Assembly: GCA_003661105.1 (NCBI GenBank)
Contig: QMVM01000027.1
Location: forward strand, 1 to 13,593
Direction: 5' to 3'
DNA: 13,593 nt
Source: Methanosarcinales archaeon
Lineage (GTDB): Archaea; Halobacteriota; Methanosarcinia; Methanosarcinales; Methanogasteraceae
The notes below the pieces were generated by a model. The model was not told the origin of the DNA. It did not search any database and worked only from the letters and a program-made list of their open reading frames with translations. The number at the start of each line of letters is the position of its first letter. The first letter of the stretch is position 1. Of the stretch, positions 1 to 5,889 are shown in pieces. A program made the translations under genes and the position numbers.

Positions 1-561
1 AGTGCCCGCTGGCACTGTGTAGTACATTCCAGTCTCGCCGAGCATCATCGATAGAGGACGCGCCCTCTCAAAATCCATATCCGCATTTTCTGTGAGATAT
101 CTATCATCAACCTCGAGATGTACGACCTTTCCGATGATGATTGAGTACTTTCCCTCCTCGGTCACCGCTCTATCAAGCGTGCACTCCATCCATGCAATGC
201 ATCCCTCAATGGATGGTGCGGTCACCTTCTGTGATGTTTTCGCTCTCAAATTTGCCTCTGCAAATTCATCCACGTCACCGGGGTAATTTCTCGAGCAGAT
301 CATCACCTCGTCCACAAGATCCGCGGACGGGACATTAATCACAAACTCCTTCGTAGCCCGTATGTTATCGAGCGTATCTCGTCTGAGCCATGATGCAATA
401 GCTACCGAGTCAAGCGGCCTTAATATCGGTATAACATTTGTGTATGGCGCTATATTCCTATTTCCTCCCTTATCTATTGTGGAAATCAGTACCACGGGCA
501 CCGGGAGGAATTGTCCTCGTTCATTCGGGCTCAATATTATACATATCACCCTTCTGTGCAT
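1..561 (-). CDS. Flavin reductase-like (flavoredoxin-type) protein, 3' end cut by window edge
   Basis: The reverse strand is open from an ATG at 561 to the window edge, giving 187 codons without a stop. The start is supported by a GGAGG motif six bases upstream. The N-terminal part reads like a flavin reductase-like domain: PVVLISTIDKGGNRNIAPYT near residues 23-42, then DTLDNIRATKEFVINVPSADLVDEV near 70-94, the FMN-binding core typical of flavoredoxins. Family members are about 180-200 residues, so only the last few codons are probably missing. Such proteins bind FMN and pass electrons between ferredoxin or NAD(P)H and partner proteins in the cytoplasm; the partner here cannot be told. The gene is transcribed away from cfbD, with about 360 bp between their starts, so the two are not in one operon. 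Family assignment is firm; the physiological role is inference. Confidence 0.85.
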   Translation of the reverse strand, partial: MHRRVICIILSPNERGQFLPVPVVLISTIDKGGNRNIAPYTNVIPILRPLDSVAIASWLRRDTLDNIRATKEFVINVPSADLVDEVMICSRNYPGDVDEFAEANLRAKTSQKVTAPSIEGCIAWMECTLDRAVTEEGKYSIIIGKVVHLEVDDRYLTENADMDFERARPLSMMLGETGMYYTVPAGT

Positions 562-707
562 ATTCCGCCTCCACACGTCGCTTAGTTCGCAATCGCCAGC
601 ACATGGGATACGGATCGGCCTAGTGATATTGCTTTTGACATCACAGAATTATGATACGGAAACATAACCTTAATAACCTTTCGTATGTAAAATTATGAAA
701 TAATTAA

Positions 708-716
708 TTTTAAATA
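708..716 (+). promoter_or_regulatory. TATA-box-like element (TTTTAAATA)
   Basis: A close match to the archaeal TATA consensus in an AT-rich stretch. A start site about 25 bp downstream would fall near 735-740, before the small ORF at 761 and well before cfbD. It could drive the small ORF alone or with cfbD. Confidence 0.4.
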
Positions 717-760
717 CGTTTTGGATATGGATAGATAGTATAATCGACTGAGTTATTATC

Positions 761-868
761 ATGATCACGGAGATTGCATGTTACGCATTCGTGGATTATT
801 TGGAACACAATAAGACGCTCGACATGAAAGACCTGAGAGTATGGAAGTCAGAGCATCAGATGAATTGA
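761..868 (+). CDS. Possible small protein of 35 residues upstream of cfbD
   Basis: ATG at 761 opens 35 codons ending at TGA 866-868; the product begins MITEIACYAFVDYLEHNKTL and ends with a charged tail (KSEHQMN). I do not recognise it. In its favour are a good TATA-like element 45-53 bases upstream and a balanced mix of charged and hydrophobic residues. Against it are the lack of a ribosome binding site and the short length, so it could be a gene remnant or chance. It lies 51 bases before cfbD on the same strand. No function can be assigned. Confidence 0.3.
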   Translation: MITEIACYAFVDYLEHNKTLDMKDLRVWKSEHQMN

Positions 869-884
869 CCCCCCTCTGAATAAC

Positions 885-895
885 AAATATTAATA
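885..895 (+). promoter_or_regulatory. TATA-like element for cfbD
   Basis: AAATATTAATA lies 25-35 bases before the cfbD ATG. Initiation about 25 bp downstream would fall within a few bases of the start codon, implying a leaderless or near-leaderless mRNA. This fits the absence of any Shine-Dalgarno motif before 920. Confidence 0.5.
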
Positions 896-919
896 CCAGA
901 CACACCTAAAAATACCACA

Positions 920-2032
920 ATGGACGACATTAAGATAATGCACCCGCGTCCGAGCGCGATCGTAGCTGCTCTTTACACGCTGCGCGATCTGGATGCCGAT
1001 GTCGCAATCCTGCACGGACCTCCGGGCTGCTCATTCAAACACGCCCGTCTGCTCGAAGAAGACGATCTGCGGGTCGTCACAACAGCGATGGACGAGACCG
1101 ACTTTGTCTTTGGCGGGCGCGAACTGCTCGCATCACTTCTTGAAAAGGTCATCGATCTCTGGCAGCCGAAGCGTATCGGGATTGTCGGAACCTGCACCAG
1201 CATGATCATAGGCGAAGACCTCCAGCAGGCGGTCGATGATGTGGATACCGATATTCCCGTGATCGCGGTCGAGGTACATGCCGGCTACCATGAGAACACC
1301 CGCGGAGTGATCATGACCCTCGAAGCTGCACGGGACGTGGGGATCATCGATGACGCAGAGCTTGAACGGCAGACCGGGCTATTACATGAGGCGACCCGGC
1401 TTGAACAGGAGCACGGAGCAGCGAGCAAGGAGTATCTCGAGCCATCGAGGGGAGATCTCAAGTACAAGGTTGCAGAGCGGATCATGGAGCTGCTGAAAGA
1501 CGGGAAAAACTGTGTCAACATCTTAAATGCAAAGAAGGAGACTGCATACATGTTTGCTGACGTCCTTCTCGCGGTCTCTGAATGCGCAGAGCATATCGGG
1601 TCGGAATCAAAGATCGTCAACATCGCAAACCTCGATACCGAGATCGGGCTTCCGCGAATCAGGCGATATGCGGTAGACATCCTTCGGGACCTGCGCGAGC
1701 GCGGGGCCCGGATTCACGAGACGATCGGCGGACTGGATGAGTACCCGATTGCAGGGACTGTGGCAGGAAAGATCATCGGCGAGAAATACCAGGACTTCGA
1801 TTTCGCGGTCATATCAGGAGTCCCGCATGCGATTCCGATGGAGCCGCTCTCAGGGATGGAAGTGATATCGATCACCAACGGTCCGCGGCAGGTGCTCCCG
1901 CTTAAGGAGATGGGGCATGATGCAGTCGTGGTCGAGATCGATCTGCACCCGAAGACGCTTGGGGTCAGCCATATCGTGGAGTCCGAGCTTGGCGCGACGC
2001 TACGCGAGATGTGCGGGGTCAAGCGGGTGTGA
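920..2032 (+). CDS. cfbD: Ni-sirohydrochlorin a,c-diamide reductive cyclase, catalytic subunit CfbD
   Basis: A 370-residue NifD-like protein of the length expected for CfbD. With the NifH-like reductase CfbC it carries out the ATP-dependent six-electron reduction and lactam formation that converts Ni-sirohydrochlorin a,c-diamide to seco-F430, the penultimate step in coenzyme F430 synthesis. HGPPGCSF near residue 32 places Cys37 like the first cluster-binding cysteine of nitrogenase-like proteins, and VGTCTSMIIGED places Cys92 as the second. The C-terminal half (PRIRRYAVDILRDL, then GLDEYPIAGTVAGKIIGEKY) has the NifD-like Rossmann-type layout. The ATG at 920 gives the natural N terminus; with no ribosome binding site and a TATA-like element 25-35 bp upstream, translation is probably leaderless. 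No other cfb gene (cfbA, B, C, E) lies in the window, although they are often clustered. A cytoplasmic iron-sulfur enzyme. Confidence 0.92.
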   Translation: MDDIKIMHPRPSAIVAALYTLRDLDADVAILHGPPGCSFKHARLLEEDDLRVVTTAMDETDFVFGGRELLASLLEKVIDLWQPKRIGIVGTCTSMIIGEDLQQAVDDVDTDIPVIAVEVHAGYHENTRGVIMTLEAARDVGIIDDAELERQTGLLHEATRLEQEHGAASKEYLEPSRGDLKYKVAERIMELLKDGKNCVNILNAKKETAYMFADVLLAVSECAEHIGSESKIVNIANLDTEIGLPRIRRYAVDILRDLRERGARIHETIGGLDEYPIAGTVAGKIIGEKYQDFDFAVISGVPHAIPMEPLSGMEVISITNGPRQVLPLKEMGHDAVVVEIDLHPKTLGVSHIVESELGATLREMCGVKRV

Positions 2033-2199
2033 CTGCTGAGGGTGTGTTTCGGGAGCATTTTCCAGAATATTCGAGGTTTGGGTATAATCAGAGATTTTTT
2101 TGTTGACTTGCGGGTCGTGGGGCAAAAGCCACACATGCCCCACCTACGATACCGTCCTGAAACCTTTGACTTTAGGTGTTGCTGATGGCACATGTGTTT
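2033..2199. other. Spacer downstream of cfbD with T-run and hairpin
   Basis: An oligo-T run at 2095-2101 is a plausible archaeal terminator for cfbD. At 2117-2143 an 8-bp perfect inverted repeat, GTGGGGCA/TGCCCCAC with an 11-base loop, could form a stable hairpin; it lies after the T-run, so it is not a classical hairpin-plus-U terminator for cfbD. No gene is seen here. Confidence 0.5.
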
Positions 2200-2376
2200 T
2201 TACGAATCTGTTTCACCATTTCCGCCACCTTTCATCGTGATCTCTTCACATATCGGTTTCTGCTGGTATCTGGAAGGGATCTGGTACGCCCGGCGGTACA
2301 CGTTTCTGATTTTGGTTTTGTTGGCATTCAAATCCTCATCGATAACAAAATAGTACTTGTCATCAGCAATTCTCAT
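2200..2376 (-). CDS. Possible small hypothetical protein (58 residues)
   Basis: The reverse strand is open from an in-frame TTG at 2433 to TAA at 2200; the first internal ATG is at 2376. The product from there starts MRIADDKYYFVIDEDLNANK and is rich in charged and aromatic residues, which looks more like real protein than the opposite-strand reading. No ribosome binding site is visible before either start, and I do not recognise the sequence. It may be a small orphan gene or the remnant of a larger one. It is isolated between cfbD, transcribed the other way, and the repeat-bearing region at 2482. Confidence 0.25.
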   Translation of the reverse strand: MRIADDKYYFVIDEDLNANKTKIRNVYRRAYQIPSRYQQKPICEEITMKGGGNGETDS

Positions 2377-2481
2377 TTTGGAAATTCTCGCTACTCGCAA
2401 CGACTCGAAACAGCAAAAAAGATATGATTGCAATAGTTTTTCTTAAAAAACAAGCCACTTTTTTACTTTATGCCGTGTTAA

Positions 2482-2527
2482 CTATTCGCATAATAGGAGG
2501 ATAGCTATTCGCATAATAGGAGGATAG
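2482..2527. repeat. Two perfect tandem copies of a 23-bp unit
   Basis: The unit at 2482-2504 is repeated exactly at 2505-2527. Each copy begins with a small inverted repeat (CTATT, five-base loop CGCAT, AATAG) followed by GAGGATAG, so each also carries a GGAGG ribosome-binding-like core. There is no third copy. Confidence 0.9.
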
Positions 2528-2528
2528 T

Positions 2529-2573
2529 ATGCGCCAAACAAGATTCCAGTTCATAATTAGAATTGCTGGCTAA
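2529..2573 (+). CDS. Possible 14-residue leader-type mini-ORF
   Basis: ATG at 2529 follows the second repeat copy's GGAGG with a spacing of about 6 bases, a good ribosome binding site. It encodes 14 residues (MRQTRFQFIIRIAG) ending at TAA 2571-2573, and another ATG begins two bases later at 2575. The arrangement resembles a leader peptide coupled to a downstream frame, but that frame (2575-2775) is not recognisable. Expression is inference. Confidence 0.2.
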   Translation: MRQTRFQFIIRIAG

Positions 2574-2785
2574 CATGGCAGGCACGATAACTCCCAAACT
2601 GGCTAACGTTGTCATGTCCAGACAGATAGTTAAACAGCTCATAATTGCAGAAAGATCAAATATGGTGTCCGCCATCAGGACATGTCAGGCTCTTGGTCTT
2701 CAAAATTCCTTCAGCTATACATCATTTTTCATATTTGAAAATTATATGGTATGCTCTCATGCAATCATGGACTGATATTCCGGGC

Positions 2786-2817
2786 TATATATATTTATTG
2801 CTCGCGATGTATCGCGA
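2786..2817 (+). promoter_or_regulatory. TATA-rich element followed by TCGCGAT palindrome
   Basis: A TATATATATTTATT stretch (2786-2799) is followed directly by a 16-bp palindrome at 2802-2817: TCGCGAT, GT, ATCGCGA. The palindrome sits where an operator between TATA box and transcription start would be. No convincing gene lies just downstream on the plus strand, so it may be a relic, or serve a short RNA. Confidence 0.3.
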
Positions 2818-2975
2818 TAAAAGTCATTTAGGAATAAAAAAAATTTATTTAGATGTAATAAAATTTATGCTAATTTTACTAAGTAGGTGGTGAAGGTATT
2901 GTTTATCCACAGTTTAAAACAGATGTTTACGACGTGATTCAAATTCAGAAAGAGAGCCATGGTAACATCTGGGAG

Positions 2976-3206
2976 CTATAAATTACCCACGCGCAAAGCG
3001 TTAGAACCTATCCCCCCTACAAAACATCCCCCGGAGTACTGTGAAGGTGAACATCTCACGACATGCCATCCCACCTCGCATCGCCCTCCAAAATCAATCA
3101 TGGCAATACCATACAATATCATGAGCTCATCAGAGTTATGGCGAAGGCACACATCCGGATACGCGCCATAATCCGCAACACAATCCCCAACCCCAACCGA
3201 ATCCAT
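2976..3206 (-). CDS. Cys/Gly-rich hypothetical protein (76 residues)
   Basis: ATG at 3206, preceded by a GGGGGAGTGA purine-rich stretch that makes an acceptable ribosome binding site about four bases upstream, opens 76 codons to TAG. The product begins MDSVGVGDCVADYGAYPDVC and has five cysteines (9, 20, 43, 52, 61), many glycines, and no signal peptide or clear membrane segment. I do not recognise the family. It is divergent from the MBL-fold gene at 3258, with only 51 bp between the start codons, so the two may share a regulatory region. An opposite-strand reading (2959-3171) is proline-rich and looks like a shadow. The spaced cysteines could bind metal, but no known zinc-ribbon pattern is visible. 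Confidence 0.4.
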   Translation of the reverse strand: MDSVGVGDCVADYGAYPDVCLRHNSDELMILYGIAMIDFGGRCEVGWHVVRCSPSQYSGGCFVGGIGSNALRVGNL

Positions 3207-3257
3207 TAAATCACTCCCCCTCTAACCCAACCCACAATTCAACTAAACCCGGAATAT

Positions 3258-3878
3258 ATGAAACCAAACAACAACAAACTCGATGTGCAGAGGTTCGCAC
3301 TATACGCAAACGCGTACCTGCTCGACGGAACCATCCTCGTAGATGCAGGGATCGACCCCAGGGAGGTCACAGGATACGATCTCGAACTGATCATACTCAC
3401 GCACTGCCACTTCGATCATACCTGCGCGGCATCAGAGATCGCGCGGATGACTGGTGCTAAAATCGCAATCCACGAAGCGGATGCGCGGCTGCTCGATGAC
3501 GATTATGCAACCGCGTCAGTACTCTTTGGCAAGCGCGCGCCAGAGATAAGTCCCGATATGCTGCTCTATGGCGGAGAGATCTTTGAATCGGATAATTTCA
3601 TGCTGGAGGTGCTCCATACGCCGGGGCACACGCCGGGCGGTATCTGTTTATACGAATCAGAGACCAGAAGTCTCTTCTCCGGTGATACTGTATTCCCCTC
3701 CGGCGGGATTGGGAGATGCGATCTCGGGGGCGATCTCTCTGACCTTATCCATTCGATAAAACTGCTCACAACTCTCGATCCGGAAGTGCTATATCCGGGG
3801 CATCTCGATGTTACCGATGCGGACATCCCTTCACAAATCGGATCGTCACTGGCACACGCACGAGAACTCGTATCATAA
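3258..3878 (+). CDS. MBL-fold metallohydrolase (glyoxalase II-like)
   Basis: A 206-residue single-domain metallo-beta-lactamase-fold protein. The metal ligands are all present: THCHFDH at 48-54 (His49, His51, Asp53, His54), HTPGHT with His124, SGDTVF with Asp143, and YPGH with His182. This is the set for a two-metal (Zn/Fe) hydrolase of the glyoxalase II-like group, cytoplasmic, about the usual size of compact archaeal members. Substrate cannot be deduced; thioester or cyclic-nucleotide-type hydrolysis are family possibilities. The start at ATG 3258 lacks a clear ribosome binding site. The downstream regulator begins about 70 bp later with its own promoter, so co-transcription is not required. 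The fold is certain; the function is general. Confidence 0.88.
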   Translation: MKPNNNKLDVQRFALYANAYLLDGTILVDAGIDPREVTGYDLELIILTHCHFDHTCAASEIARMTGAKIAIHEADARLLDDDYATASVLFGKRAPEISPDMLLYGGEIFESDNFMLEVLHTPGHTPGGICLYESETRSLFSGDTVFPSGGIGRCDLGGDLSDLIHSIKLLTTLDPEVLYPGHLDVTDADIPSQIGSSLAHARELVS

Positions 3879-3910
3879 CGAATCGCTTTCTTTATATTAT
3901 ATGCACAAAC

Positions 3911-3937
3911 TTTATAAGTGAAAAGAGCCGACTTATA
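3911..3937 (+). promoter_or_regulatory. Promoter with overlapping inverted repeat before the winged-helix gene
   Basis: A TATA-like TTTATAAG (3911-3918) lies about 40 bp before the ATG at 3952. A 7-bp inverted repeat, TATAAGT at 3913-3919 and ACTTATA at 3931-3937, separated by 11 bp, overlaps the TATA box and the expected transcription start. This is a plausible site for a dimeric regulator, possibly the product of the gene itself. Confidence 0.45.
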
Positions 3938-3951
3938 TTAAGGTGAATATT

Positions 3952-4326
3952 ATGAAAGAACTGTCGATACAGGTAATGGGCGAACATGAACACGAAATTG
4001 CAGAACTGCTGCAAGGTCTCGGACTACCAAAAATCATATCTAGAACCATCGCATGCCTCTCCAGCACAAACGAGATGACATCCAGAGATCTTGAAGCAGC
4101 GGCTAGCATCAGACAGCCAGAGGTCAGCGCTGCCATGCGCGTGCTGCGCGCGAACAAGTGGATCTCAGAGCGGGAAGAGAAGAAGAAGACCGGCAAGGGC
4201 AGACCTGTCAAGGTGTATAAGCTCGGCGTTCCGCTCCACCAGATCGTGGAACTACTCGAAAAGGATAAGATGGCATCCAACGAAGAGACAATGAACGACA
4301 TCCAGCGATTACGAGAACTCGCGTAG
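3952..4326 (+). CDS. Winged helix-turn-helix transcriptional regulator
   Basis: 124 residues from ATG 3952, chosen over the GTG at 3943 because AAGGTGA (3940-3946) is then correctly spaced as a ribosome binding site. The middle (LPKIISRTIACLSSTNEMTSRDLEAAASIRQPEVSAAMRVLRANKWISERE) is a typical winged HTH: a helix, a short-turn second helix, a recognition helix around RQPEVSAAMRVLRANKW, then a wing rich in lysine (EEKKKTGKGRPVKVYKLG). The C-terminal 30 residues form a probable dimerisation helix. It resembles small archaeal TrmB/MarR-like single-domain regulators and has no ligand-binding domain. The inverted repeat over its own promoter suggests autoregulation (inference). A proline tRNA begins one base after its stop codon. 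Confidence 0.8.
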   Translation: MKELSIQVMGEHEHEIAELLQGLGLPKIISRTIACLSSTNEMTSRDLEAAASIRQPEVSAAMRVLRANKWISEREEKKKTGKGRPVKVYKLGVPLHQIVELLEKDKMASNEETMNDIQRLRELA

Positions 4327-4327
4327 C

Positions 4328-4402
4328 GGGACCGTAGGGTAGCTTGGTCCATCCTGCCAGGTCGGGGATCTGGCGACCGGCGTTCAAATCGCCGCGGTCC
4401 CA
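4328..4402 (+). tRNA. tRNA-Pro, most likely GGG anticodon
   Basis: A complete cloverleaf without encoded CCA. The acceptor stem pairs GGGACCG (4328-4334) with CGGTCCC (4395-4401), discriminator A4402. The D arm is GGGT...ATCC. The T arm is CGGCG, TTCAAAT loop, CGCCG (4378-4394). The anticodon arm pairs CCAGG with TCTGG (one G-T pair) around the loop TCGGGGA (4362-4368), giving anticodon GGG at 4364-4366 for CCC/CCU codons. In this alignment position 33 is C instead of the usual U. If G4361-T4369 is left unpaired, the loop has nine bases and CGG could be read after U; both anticodons specify proline. The gene starts one base after the stop of the HTH gene, so it may be co-transcribed or have a promoter inside that gene. 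Confidence 0.9.
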
Positions 4403-4468
4403 TCTCGTGGGGAGTGGTTGGGGTGTTAGGCGTTACGAGCACTTGCAGTACGTATCAAGCATAACCGA

Positions 4469-4618
4469 TCACCGCGCTTGCATCACTACTACTACTACTA
4501 CTACTACTACAGCCGGACATGCCCCACCACCCCTCAGATACTCAGTCACATCAGCGACCGCGTACTTGCCGGAATGGAAGATGTTCGCAGCGAGTGCCGC
4601 AGACGCATTCGTACGCAT
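4469..4618 (-). pseudogene. Probable gene remnant with poly-valine tract
   Basis: The reverse strand is open from about 4645 through an ATG at 4618 to TGA at 4469-4471. It reads LTHPAHSLEV before the ATG, then MRTNASAALAANIFHSGKYA and VADVTEYLRGGG, and ends with nine valines encoded by the trinucleotide repeat plus MQAR. The part before the valines has the codon choice and residue mix of real coding sequence, but there is no well-spaced ribosome binding site and the frame stops soon after the repeat. I cannot name the family. I read it as the eroded fragment of a longer gene; a 49-residue small protein is the alternative. Confidence 0.35.
4485..4510. repeat. (ACT)n trinucleotide microsatellite
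   Basis: Eight perfect ACT units plus two bases in the spacer between tRNA-Pro and the YdjM-like gene. On the reverse strand it extends a poly-valine (GTA) tract in an open frame. Perfect trinucleotide runs of this length are unusual in archaeal genomes and suggest slippage or lack of selection. Confidence 0.95.
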
Positions 4619-4641
4619 GACCTCGAGACTGTGTGCAGGAT

Positions 4642-4653
4642 GGGTTAATTAAA
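4642..4653 (+). promoter_or_regulatory. TATA-like element for the YdjM-like gene
   Basis: GGTTAATTAAAG lies about 40-50 bp before the ATG at 4692. Initiation about 25 bp downstream would leave a short leader of about 20 bases containing AAGTGAT. Confidence 0.4.
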
Positions 4654-4691
4654 GCCGCCTGCGAAGGATTCTTAAAGAAGTGATACCTGCC

Positions 4692-5132
4692 ATGAAACAA
4701 CTGACCCATGCCGCATCCGGGATATTGCTCGCATCGCTTGCACTACACTACACATCGCATAGCACGCTCTGCGTCCTCTGCTGGGCAGTGACGTGGTCGA
4801 TCATAAGCGACTTCGATGTCCATGTCCCAACACTTGAGCACCGTGGGATCACACATACACTCGTATTTGCACTCTTTTCGGGCGCGCTCGTGCTTGCGCT
4901 TGGAAAATCCCCATCCACACCGTTTTACGCTTCACTCGCTTCACTCGCTATACTCCTGCATCTGGTACTCGATTCGCTGACCCCAAATGGTGTGCCGCTC
5001 TGGATGCCATTTAGTAGAAAGCGGGTGAGATTCCCGGTAATCGGCGGGAAGATAAGGTCTGATAACCGGGCGTTTAACTTGATCATCCAGGCAATCGCAA
5101 TCGGGGCAGCGATGATGATTATTATCCCATGA
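4692..5132 (+). CDS. YdjM/DUF457-family membrane-bound metal-dependent hydrolase-like protein
   Basis: 146 residues from ATG 4692, preferred over the GTG at 4680 because AGTGAT lies seven bases upstream and the N terminus then starts MKQLTHAASG as in the family. Family signatures are an early His (THAASG), SDFDVH, LEHRGITHTL (HRGxTH) and HLVLDSLTPNGVPLWMPF (LDxLTxxG). Four or five hydrophobic segments make it an integral membrane protein. In E. coli the YdjM family is an SOS-regulated inner-membrane protein of unproven activity; the conserved His/Asp residues suggest a metal site, and function here is unknown. The gene converges with the DUF366 gene, 32 bp between their stops. Confidence 0.82.
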   Translation: MKQLTHAASGILLASLALHYTSHSTLCVLCWAVTWSIISDFDVHVPTLEHRGITHTLVFALFSGALVLALGKSPSTPFYASLASLAILLHLVLDSLTPNGVPLWMPFSRKRVRFPVIGGKIRSDNRAFNLIIQAIAIGAAMMIIIP

Positions 5133-5164
5133 TTGCCCCGTGATTATCCGGCGATCGTCCCCGA

Positions 5165-5731
5165 TCATGCCAGAGGTCTCGTTTTGCAGATATCCGACTC
5201 AATATCCCGGACCTCAGAGACGAACCGACTTGCAATCCCCTTTCCAATCTCCATCCACGAGTCGGGATCGATCCCGAGTTCGGATAGCCCAACTGCATTT
5301 GCTTCCGCGGGCGTTCCCCTGCCGGTCAGGTTGATGCCGCAGTGAATCTTCTCTGACGTGATTCCTGCTGTTGCGATACTCACGGTCAGTTTCCCGCCGT
5401 CCACAAAGAGATCATCCCCATTCCTCTCTGCGGTGACGCCGAGATTTCTCAGGGCATCCTGAACACAGACGATCAGGATCCGCTGGAGGTAGTATGCATG
5501 CCGCATGTTTGCAGGCGAGTCGAACCGTTCGACGATGAAATGGATCAAAGAATCCCCCCTTATCGCTTTTCCGTCCTTCTCATCCTCGATGTCTTTGATA
5601 TGCACCACATCCATCGCGCCACGAAATACGATGACCGAATCGCCGCGCACGTCCAGCTGTTCATAAGCCCACAGCGGATCGATCTGCGAGCCGTCATACA
5701 TCATCTGGCGGTCTATGACAACGGATTTCAT
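5165..5731 (-). CDS. DUF366 family protein
   Basis: 188 residues from ATG 5731, chosen because MKSVVIDRQMMYDGSQ then matches the short N terminus usual in DUF366; in-frame ATGs at 5740, 5758 and 5767 and a TTG at 5788 would only add a low-complexity Met/Ser stretch. Family landmarks: YDGSQI, RGDSVIVFRGAMDV, KDIEDEKDG, SLIHFIVERFD, QRILIVCVQDAL, NGDDLFVDGGKLTVSIAT, and EKIHCGINLTGRGTP. DUF366 proteins are conserved in euryarchaea and some bacteria; no activity has been shown as far as I know. It is a soluble cytoplasmic protein without a signal. ATATTAAT at 5790-5797 on the same strand is a likely TATA box with initiation near 5767, giving a leader of about 35 bases. It is divergent from the cupredoxin-like gene. 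Confidence 0.88.
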   Translation of the reverse strand: MKSVVIDRQMMYDGSQIDPLWAYEQLDVRGDSVIVFRGAMDVVHIKDIEDEKDGKAIRGDSLIHFIVERFDSPANMRHAYYLQRILIVCVQDALRNLGVTAERNGDDLFVDGGKLTVSIATAGITSEKIHCGINLTGRGTPAEANAVGLSELGIDPDSWMEIGKGIASRFVSEVRDIESDICKTRPLA

Positions 5732-5789
5732 CGAACTCATAAGACTAATCGAACTCATCTGACACATACGACATACATCACCCGGCAAG

Positions 5790-5797
5790 ATTAATAT
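5790..5797 (-). promoter_or_regulatory. TATA-like element for the DUF366 gene
   Basis: ATATTAAT on the reverse strand; initiation about 25 bp downstream falls near 5767, upstream of all plausible ATG starts. Confidence 0.4.
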
Positions 5798-5828
5798 GGC
5801 TTGGGTTCATTTTAGTAAGATGAGTGGC

Positions 5829-5840
5829 GTATATATGATA
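5829..5840 (+). promoter_or_regulatory. TATA box for the cupredoxin-like gene
   Basis: GTATATATGATA, about 50-60 bp before ATG 5890. Initiation near 5857-5860 leaves a leader of about 30 bases carrying GGAGG at 5876-5880. Confidence 0.5.
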
Positions 5841-5889
5841 CGATAATCAACCACGAATTTGGTGGAAACGAGATAGGAGGCACATCATA

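Larger units (their letters stand above)
2400..2975. other. AT-rich gene-poor stretch
   Basis: Visibly AT-richer than the flanking genes, with runs such as AAAAAAAATTTATTT near 2838. It holds the 23-bp tandem repeat (2482-2527), a mini-ORF after it, a palindrome at 2802-2817 and weak ORFs on both strands: an ATG-started 66-codon reading at 2575-2775 plus, and a hydrophobic 56-codon reading at 2505-2675 minus starting MADTIFDLSAIMSCLTICLD. Neither has a ribosome binding site or resembles a family I know, and they overlap, so at most one is real. A further 15-codon stub at 2890-2937 plus starts GTG AAG GTA with a GGTGGTGA-like stretch, and looks like the start of a truncated gene. Confidence 0.45.

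Noticed and set aside
2133..2144. Shared 12-base string ACATGCCCCACC also found near 4516
   Set aside because: A match this short is expected by chance in 13.6 kb, and the flanks differ.
1714..2193. Long reverse-strand open frame (159 codons) over the end of cfbD
   Set aside because: It is the shadow of the GC-rich cfbD codons; composition is Ser/Pro/Thr-heavy and no family is recognisable.
2482..2527. Considered as a minimal CRISPR array
   Set aside because: The two 23-bp units are directly adjacent with no spacer, there is no third unit, and no cas gene is nearby.
4344..4652. Plus-strand frame with a poly-threonine tract across the tRNA and the ACT repeat
   Set aside because: It starts inside the tRNA gene and has no ribosome binding site; the threonines are only the microsatellite read in this frame.
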